DNA of 9,630 bases from assembly GCA_021787505.1 (NCBI GenBank), contig JAJYLU010000038.1, positions 1-9,630 on the forward strand. Reading direction: 5' to 3'. The stretch's first letter is position 1; each line of letters starts with the position of its first letter. The DNA is from Nitrospirota bacterium. GTDB taxonomy: Bacteria > Nitrospirota > Thermodesulfovibrionia > Thermodesulfovibrionales > UBA6898. The position numbers and the translations under genes were made by a program. The notes beneath the pieces were generated by a model, which did no database searches, was not told the origin of the DNA, and saw only the letters and a program-made list of their open reading frames with translations. Positions 5,886 through 9,630 of the stretch are shown one piece after another.

Positions 5886-6584
5886 TCATTCATACCCTAA
5901 AAATAGCATCATCTCCCCTGCGATCTCATCGAACTCCTCATTCATATCGCGGGTCCATTCCTCTTTCGGAGGAAGGTCAAAAGACGGGTTTGCGTTAACC
6001 CCTTTTTCAGCCAGCCCTTTTTCCCTGAGCGGTATTCCCGCGAAGGTTGAGAACATATCGAGCGTATTTTCTTTTCTTATGTCTTCGATCCTAACGATGA
6101 GCTTCTGTCCCGGGGGAATGTTCTGAAGACCCTCTAATGCCTTTCTGTTCCTCGAAACCCAAATCCAGGCGTTTTTTTGGATAGGAGTCAGTGAAGGCCA
6201 TCTTTCATAATACGCGTCATCCCGCAGCGGCACAGTGCCGAAGATATTCTGTTCGTGCCATCCACGGCTGAACGCAGACCTTACGAAATCCCGCCCGTTT
6301 CTTACGGAGAGGATAAATTTTACGGAGCGATCAAGCATGTATATCGCGTCGATGAAATGGATATAGAGGTTCGAGGAATCCACGAAGGTCCTCCGGTCAA
6401 TCCCCTGATGGAGATCGAGCATCACTCCCAACCTTTTTTCGATCGTGTCGAACGGGTCGGAAGAAGGATCGGCCCCGAGGAAATACTTGTCGAGGATATA
6501 CCTGACCCTGAATTCGTGATGTCCCCCAAAGATCCTCGCCAGCGTGGCTGTGCCGCATCTGCCGGTACCGGTAATGATCAGCAT
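5886..6584 (-). CDS. Sulfotransferase-family protein (PAPS-dependent type)
   Basis: From the start chosen here the protein has 232 residues. The N-terminal ITGTGRCGTATLAR (4-17) is the P-loop-like 5'-phosphosulfate loop of sulfotransferases. The region SVRNGRDFVRSAFSRG (93-108) matches the family's 3'-phosphate-binding strand-helix (usually VRDPRDxxxS). W140 in the NAWIWVSRNRKAL segment and the late R-x-E-D (165-168) are also typical of small bacterial members. The family moves sulfate from PAPS to a hydroxyl on sugars, lipids or tyrosine; the acceptor cannot be read from sequence. The frame is open to an ATG at 6626 with no ribosome site. I prefer ATG 6584 because GAGGAGG precedes it, the P-loop then sits at residue 4, and the ATG overlaps the stop of a 56-aa ORF (ATGCTGA). 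No terminator is evident before the cytochrome operon. Confidence 0.8.
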   Translation of the reverse strand: MLIITGTGRCGTATLARIFGGHHEFRVRYILDKYFLGADPSSDPFDTIEKRLGVMLDLHQGIDRRTFVDSSNLYIHFIDAIYMLDRSVKFILSVRNGRDFVRSAFSRGWHEQNIFGTVPLRDDAYYERWPSLTPIQKNAWIWVSRNRKALEGLQNIPPGQKLIVRIEDIRKENTLDMFSTFAGIPLREKGLAEKGVNANPSFDLPPKEEWTRDMNEEFDEIAGEMMLFLGYE

Positions 6585-6748
6585 CGCCTCCTCGATTGTG
6601 AGAGGAAAGCGCTGAAAGAAGTCCATAAATTCGGCAAATCATAACTTTGATTCACGTAAACGCCGTTTTGACCTTGCGTACATTCAGAAAAAGGTATTTC
6701 GCTGCATGCGGGGGTATTATGGATCTTTTTCAGCACTTTCCTCTCCAT
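6578..6748 (-). CDS. Possible 56-aa ORF translationally coupled to the sulfotransferase
   Basis: The ATG at 6748 is preceded by AAAGGTG at about 9 nt. It encodes 56 residues beginning MERKVLKKIHNTPACSEIPF and including two tyrosines (Y31, Y36) and Cys at 15, 23 and 56. Its stop overlaps the preferred sulfotransferase start in ATGCTGA, a typical coupled junction. I recognise no family. It might be a small partner or substrate of the sulfotransferase, or simply a spurious frame if the longer sulfotransferase start (6626) is the real one; the two frames overlap over 6578-6626. Confidence 0.35.
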   Translation of the reverse strand: MERKVLKKIHNTPACSEIPFSECTQGQNGVYVNQSYDLPNLWTSFSAFLSQSRRRC

Positions 6749-6809
6749 CACTGGTTTCACCTTTCTATTCGCAGGCGTAATCGTATACATTTGCAGAGTA
6801 TATTATTGT

Positions 6810-6838
6810 TTGTAAAGGATCTGAGCAGCTATTGTCAA
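6810..6838 (-). promoter_or_regulatory. Candidate sigma-70-type promoter for the sulfotransferase pair
   Basis: On the minus strand a perfect -35 TTGACA (6838-6833) is followed after 17 nt by TTACAA (6815-6810). The latter matches the -10 consensus at only three of six positions. The site lies about 60 nt upstream of the 56-aa ORF. The spacing is ideal but the -10 is poor, so this is tentative. Confidence 0.3.
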
Positions 6839-6895
6839 TATGGCTTGCCGGCAGGAGCGGAGACAGGCGTGTAAGGCCCTGGCGCCGCAGTGAGG

Positions 6896-6925
6896 TTGAG
6901 ATAAGTCTTTCCGGGAGGTTAATAT
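6896..6925 (+). promoter_or_regulatory. Candidate promoter for the Tat-exported peptidase gene
   Basis: TTGAGA (6896-6901; five of six to consensus) and TAATAT (6920-6925; four of six) are separated by 18 nt. The expected start near 6932 would give a 5' leader of about 50 nt containing the hairpin at 6940-6958. Confidence 0.35.
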
Positions 6926-6939
6926 AAAGTCCTGAAAAA

Positions 6940-6958
6940 CCCGCAGGGAAGATGCGGG
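6940..6958 (+). repeat. Hairpin in the leader of the peptidase gene
   Basis: CCCGCA and TGCGGG form a 6-bp GC-rich stem with a 7-nt loop, ending 9 nt before the GGGGAGG ribosome site. It may stabilise the mRNA 5' end or tune ribosome access. I could not match the leader to a known riboswitch class. Confidence 0.4.
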
Positions 6959-6967
6959 GTAAGCCGA

Positions 6968-6974
6968 GGGGAGG
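6968..6974 (+). promoter_or_regulatory. Strong ribosome binding site fixing the peptidase start
   Basis: GGGGAGG lies 7 nt before ATG 6982. It decides against the upstream in-frame ATG at 6952, which has no such site and would place ten residues before the twin-arginine motif. Confidence 0.8.
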
Positions 6975-6981
6975 AAAAACC

Positions 6982-7509
6982 ATGATTTCGAGAAGACGCT
7001 TTCTCAAAACCGCCCTTGCCGCTTCGGCAGCACTGCCGTTCGGTACCAAAACCGCGCGTGCCTCGCAAAGGACCGAGCGGTCGCTCAACCTGTACAATAT
7101 CCATACTGACGAAAGTCTCGACATATGTTACTTTAGCGGTGGGCGGTACGACTACGAAGCACTCGAGAGGATAAACTACCTTTTGAGGTGCCATTATTCG
7201 AACGAGGTCAAGGTGATAGACATCGGAGTGCTCGACCTGCTCACCGACATAAAGGATATTATCGCCAGAGACGAACCGATCAAGATCATTTCGGGCTATC
7301 GTTCGCCCCAATATAACGAGTATCTTCGGGAACTCGGTAGGCATGTCGCCAGGAACAGCTATCACCTGCGAGGACTCGCCATCGACTTCGCGTTTGCGGG
7401 CATCGGCACTAAGAAAATCGCCGGGATCGCAAAGTCCTTTGATTCGGGAGGGGTGGGCAGATACCCTGACTTCGTGCACATCGACGTCGGCCCGGTGAGA
7501 TATTGGTGA
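6982..7509 (+). CDS. Tat-exported DUF882/YcbK-type M15 murein peptidase
   Basis: The protein has 175 residues. A twin-arginine signal (ISRRRFLKTALAASAALP, residues 2-19, with the classic RRxFLK) leads to a compact peptidase domain. The zinc-peptidase signature of the DUF882/YcbK (MepK-like, M15A) family is complete: SGYRSPQYN (104-112), S-Y-H128-x6-D135 (HLRGLAIDF), and the terminal FVHIDVGPVRYW (164-175) with H166 and D168. H128, D135 and H166 are the expected Zn ligands. The family cuts peptide cross-links of peptidoglycan in the periplasm, and members are commonly Tat substrates. Length is normal for the family. The next gene follows after 50 nt on the same strand, so the two may be co-transcribed. 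Confidence 0.92.
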   Translation: MISRRRFLKTALAASAALPFGTKTARASQRTERSLNLYNIHTDESLDICYFSGGRYDYEALERINYLLRCHYSNEVKVIDIGVLDLLTDIKDIIARDEPIKIISGYRSPQYNEYLRELGRHVARNSYHLRGLAIDFAFAGIGTKKIAGIAKSFDSGGVGRYPDFVHIDVGPVRYW

Positions 7510-7559
7510 CACGAATAAGTTTCTCAGCCGGGACATAATTTCATAAGGAGAAAGGCCTA

Positions 7560-8216
7560 ATGGGTAAAGAAGCAGATATTGAGAAAAGACTTTTTCATTC
7601 GATCATCGAGTATGTCCGAGCAAACAATGCGGATGCGATAGACAAGGCCTATGAATATTTCTGGGACGAGCAGCATCCCGACGAAATCATGAGCGGCACC
7701 GCCCTCGAACTGGGCTTCCACAACTTTGAAGACTGGCTCCTGTTCGACCACCGTGCGAACGAGGCTAAGGAGACCTTCATCGATATTTATATGAAGCACC
7801 ACAACGAACTGACAAGCGAAGAGCAGGAGGTGCTCGATAAAATCAAGGGTTCTGTTCTGAGCCTTTATGAGGTGGTCTCGGTCTCGAAGGATAAAAGGGT
7901 CCTGATCAAAGACCTTCTGATGGGAGGGGAGTTCTCGCTGCGGGACAAGAACCTCACGAACGGGCTGAAGAAAGGCGATATCTTCGCCACGAGACTCCTC
8001 CCTCTGGACGGGAACATCCTGATGAGCGGATGCGTATATCCCTTTTCCTCCGAGCAGAAAAAGTCAGTGCTCAACAGCGTCGACAAACAGTTCAAGCGGT
8101 ACTTAAAAAATGTCGATCCGGAAGGCCAAATGAAGGACTATCTGAAAGAATACGGAGATGTCTTCAACCTCCTCTGGTTGCGCTTAATCCTGGACCCGGC
8201 CGCAGAGAAGGCATAA
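7560..8216 (+). CDS. Hypothetical protein resembling SEC-C-associated proteins
   Basis: The 218-residue protein is soluble, with no signal peptide. The N-terminal half is helical and acidic (…AYEYFWDEQHPDE…, …FEDWLLFDHRANEAK…). The middle (about 98-160) has a beta pattern: SLYEVVSVSKDKRVLIKDLL, then KKGDIFATRLLPLDGNILMSG. This middle block reminds me of a domain found in proteins that often carry a C-terminal SEC-C zinc motif. No such Cys/His motif is present here; the only Cys is C158. The recollection is from pattern and not checked. The ribosome site AAGGAG is 9 nt before the ATG. It sits 50 nt downstream of the peptidase gene and is followed by a strong inverted repeat. Function unknown. 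Confidence 0.8.
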   Translation: MGKEADIEKRLFHSIIEYVRANNADAIDKAYEYFWDEQHPDEIMSGTALELGFHNFEDWLLFDHRANEAKETFIDIYMKHHNELTSEEQEVLDKIKGSVLSLYEVVSVSKDKRVLIKDLLMGGEFSLRDKNLTNGLKKGDIFATRLLPLDGNILMSGCVYPFSSEQKKSVLNSVDKQFKRYLKNVDPEGQMKDYLKEYGDVFNLLWLRLILDPAAEKA

Positions 8217-8222
8217 AGCTGG

Positions 8223-8270
8223 GCAGCAGAAAGGCCTGCTGCAGATTAGCGACCGTACCTGCAGCAGGCC
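8223..8270. terminator. 12-bp perfect stem between convergent genes, with a competing hairpin
   Basis: GGCCTGCTGCAG (8233-8244) and CTGCAGCAGGCC (8259-8270) pair perfectly around a 14-nt loop. A third element GCAGCAG (8223-8229) can pair instead with CTGCTGC (8236-8242). The site lies between the convergent hypothetical-protein and ferredoxin genes, where a two-way terminator is expected. Read from the ferredoxin side it is followed by only a short TTTCT, and from the other side by no T-run, so efficient intrinsic termination is uncertain. Confidence 0.55.
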
Positions 8271-8284
8271 CGTTCCCGCACTGA

Positions 8285-8476
8285 TCACTGTTCTTCCATT
8301 TTTATACATTCGACGGGACAGGAATCAACCGCCTCCTGACAGCTGCACTTCTCGCACGCTTTGGGATCAATGACGTGCGCCTTCCCGTCCTCCTTCACCT
8401 TGAACACGTCGGGGCAGATCGCCTCGCAGGTCCCGCATCCTTCGCACGCCTCATAGTCGACTACCGGTATTTTCAT
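8285..8476 (-). CDS. Small [4Fe-4S] ferredoxin
   Basis: The 63-residue protein is a cytoplasmic electron carrier. The first cluster motif is C11-x2-C14-x2-C17-x3-C21-P, and the closing motif is S-C53-P, as in single-cluster ferredoxins of the Desulfovibrio/Thermotoga type (ligands C11, C14, C17, C53). Four further Cys (C41, C44, C46, C57) with C21 leave open a second cluster or a disulfide. The spacing C41-x2-C44-x-C46-x6-C53 is not the standard second-cluster CxxCxxC. The acidic composition is typical. The ribosome site GGAGG is 7 nt before the ATG. The gene is divergent from hisC and convergent with the hypothetical gene, and is not in an obvious operon, so its partner enzyme is unknown. 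Confidence 0.93.
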   Translation of the reverse strand: MKIPVVDYEACEGCGTCEAICPDVFKVKEDGKAHVIDPKACEKCSCQEAVDSCPVECIKMEEQ

Positions 8477-8600
8477 CCTCTTTCCTCCGTTCCGATGAGA
8501 TTTAATTTGCCTCTTTTTTTATTGTATAACAATTTTCGGCGCCCCGCGAACATCCGCGAAGTTGGGGTGGGGACGCTTTTTTGTGATATAATGCTTCGCG
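8477..8600. promoter_or_regulatory. Divergent ferredoxin/hisC control region
   Basis: This 124-bp spacer holds the promoters for both divergent genes. The palindrome ATTGT-ATA-ACAAT (8521-8533) overlaps a candidate ferredoxin -10 (TACAAT, minus strand, 8526-8521), about 45 nt from its ATG; no convincing -35 is seen. A GC-rich direct repeat CCGCGAA occurs at 8544-8550 and 8554-8560. CGCGAAG (8555-8561) is inverted at 8594-8600 around the hisC promoter. The palindrome could be an operator, which is inference. Confidence 0.35.
8584..8592 (+). promoter_or_regulatory. Extended -10 promoter element of hisC
   Basis: TGATATAAT contains a perfect TATAAT (8587-8592) with the TGn extension. No good -35 is present, which extended -10 promoters tolerate. 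The usual 6-9 nt distance to the transcript start puts it at about 8599-8601, on the hisC ATG, so the mRNA would be leaderless. Confidence 0.5.
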
Positions 8601-9630
8601 ATGAATATTAAACGTCTAGTAAAGAAAGAGGTTTCCCGCCTCAGGGCCTACAACGCAAAGGAAATACCGTGCCGGATAAAGCTCGATGCGAACGAGAGCC
8701 CCTATGACTTCAGGCCTGCACTGAAGGTCGCAAAAGACATCAGCACAAACAGATATCCTGATCCCGATGCCGCCAGACTGAAGAGACTTCTTGCAGGACA
8801 CCTCGGCGTGAAAGAGGGGAACATCCTTCAGGGCAACGGCTCCGACGAACTGATCTACTACCTGATCGCCACATTCGGCGGACCGGTCCTCTTTCCGGTG
8901 CCGACATTTTCGATGTACGGCATCATTGCACGTGCGCTCGGTGAACGGACGGTGGAGGTGCCTCTCGATGCAGAATTCGACCTCGATGCCGACAAAACTC
9001 TGCAGGCAATCAGGAAAGAAAAACCGAAGCTCATATTTCTCAGCAGCCCCAACAACCCGACCGGAAACTGCTTCTCTTCCGGAAAGATCCTGAAGATCGT
9101 CGAGAAGACAGCCGGCATTGTCGTCGTGGATGAGGCATACCAGCCCTTTTCCAGTGAAAAGGGGTTCCTTCCCCTGCTGAAAGACTACAATAACCTGGTG
9201 ATCATGAGGACACTGAGCAAGATCGGTCTTGCAGCGCTGCGGGTCGGCTTTATGGTGGCGAGCGCAGAAATCGTCGCTGAAGTCAATAAGGTGCGGCTTC
9301 CCTTCAATGTGAACTCGCTTTCCCAGACGATAGCAGTTGCGGCACTGGAGGACAAAAAGAGGCTGCGCAACGCCGTAAAGACGATCATGTCTGAAAGGGA
9401 CCGCCTTTTTGAGGGCATGCAAAAGATCAAGGGCGTCAGGCCCTTCCCCTCTGAGGCCAACTTTATCCTTTTTGCGGTAAAGAGCCCTGATAAGGTATAC
9501 GGTGCTCTTTTGCAAAAAGGGATTCTCATCAGGAACATCAATGACGCCGTCAGGGGATGCCTGCGGGTGACCGTCGGGACTCCGGAGGAGAACTCCGCCT
9601 TTTTGAAGGCGCTGGCCGGAAAGATCGGAA
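8601..9630 (+). CDS. hisC: Histidinol-phosphate aminotransferase, 3' end beyond the window
   Basis: HisC is a PLP enzyme that converts imidazole acetol phosphate and glutamate to histidinol phosphate in histidine synthesis. 343 codons are visible and no stop is reached; with a usual length near 350-365 it is almost complete. The fold-type I landmarks appear in order: KLDANESPYDF (27-37), GNGSDE (78-83, phosphate contact), SSPNNPTGN (148-156, N152 region), VVDEAY (175-180, D177 and Y180 contacting PLP), TLSKIGLAALRVG (204-216) with K207 as the Schiff-base lysine and R214, then the C-terminal substrate Arg region R320-area (RGCLRVTVG). The start ATG is preceded by CTTCGCG with no ribosome site, and an in-frame TAA at 8589-8591 excludes an earlier start. 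It is the only histidine gene in view; others may follow beyond the window. Confidence 0.95.
   Translation, partial: MNIKRLVKKEVSRLRAYNAKEIPCRIKLDANESPYDFRPALKVAKDISTNRYPDPDAARLKRLLAGHLGVKEGNILQGNGSDELIYYLIATFGGPVLFPVPTFSMYGIIARALGERTVEVPLDAEFDLDADKTLQAIRKEKPKLIFLSSPNNPTGNCFSSGKILKIVEKTAGIVVVDEAYQPFSSEKGFLPLLKDYNNLVIMRTLSKIGLAALRVGFMVASAEIVAEVNKVRLPFNVNSLSQTIAVAALEDKKRLRNAVKTIMSERDRLFEGMQKIKGVRPFPSEANFILFAVKSPDKVYGALLQKGILIRNINDAVRGCLRVTVGTPEENSAFLKALAGKIG

Noticed and set aside
6844..6897. 17-codon plus-strand ORF beginning at the ATG near 6840
   Set aside because: It has no ribosome site, a Cys/Arg/Gln-rich random-looking product, and lies within a promoter region.
6896..6981. Riboswitch in the peptidase leader, such as c-di-AMP or c-di-GMP classes that often control cell-wall genes
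   Set aside because: I could not find the conserved blocks of these classes. Only one simple 6-bp hairpin is visible, and the leader is short.
6919..7536. 205-aa open frame on the minus strand
   Set aside because: It mirrors the Tat-exported peptidase gene, which has a strong ribosome site, signal peptide and complete zinc motif.
8616..9515. 299-aa open frame on the minus strand
   Set aside because: It is a full antisense shadow of hisC, which has every aminotransferase motif in the other strand.
1..9630. tRNA, rRNA or defence-system genes
   Set aside because: No cloverleaf, rRNA core or defence-gene motif was seen on either strand. The only mobile component is the RAYT element and its debris.

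Overview
The window reads as chromosomal DNA of an anaerobic, multihaem-cytochrome-rich Gram-negative bacterium. The evidence is an envelope with Tat and Sec exported proteins, a menaquinol-type bc complex carrying two pentahaem cytochromes c, and a small Fe-S-rich ferredoxin. A Nitrospirota (Thermodesulfovibrionia-like) or deltaproteobacterial host fits best. This is inference from protein style; nothing in the window fixes the taxon.

Layout. (1) 1-1870 is an accessory patch read on the minus strand. It holds a small membrane protein of unknown function, a helix-turn-helix scrap of an old transposase gene, and an intact RAYT/IS200-type HUH tyrosine transposase gene. The transposase gene sits between 25-bp inverted repeats that match at 24 of 25 positions. 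(2) 1887-5770 (minus strand) is a tight operon for a quinol:cytochrome c oxidoreductase. In transcription order it runs: possible 42-aa leader ORF, membrane-anchored pentaheme cytochrome c, an 87-aa two-helix membrane protein, Rieske protein, fused cytochrome b, a second soluble pentaheme cytochrome c, and two tiny coupled ORFs. Neighbouring genes overlap or lie 1-4 nt apart. (3) 5886-6748 (minus) holds a PAPS-dependent-type sulfotransferase and an overlapping 56-aa ORF just upstream. (4) 6896-8270 (plus) holds a Tat-exported DUF882/YcbK-type M15 peptidase, a hypothetical protein, and a perfect 12-bp stem between convergent genes. (5) 8285-9630 holds a ferredoxin (minus) divergent from hisC (plus), which runs off the window end.

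How the parts work together. The bc operon should oxidise menaquinol in the membrane. The Rieske protein and cytochrome b form the catalytic core, and the two related pentaheme cytochromes replace the usual cytochrome c1/f as electron outlets on the periplasmic side. Cytochrome b (PDWY instead of PEWY) and the Rieske protein (Phe in the place of the Tyr that hydrogen-bonds the cluster) both carry residues expected of a low-potential quinone. The cytochrome b also lacks the Cys that anchors haem ci in b6f complexes.

The most interesting items are the twin pentaheme subunits with the unknown 87-aa subunit, the near-perfect terminal repeats on the RAYT element, the short ORF coupled to the sulfotransferase, and the apparently leaderless hisC. 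None is proven novel from sequence alone.
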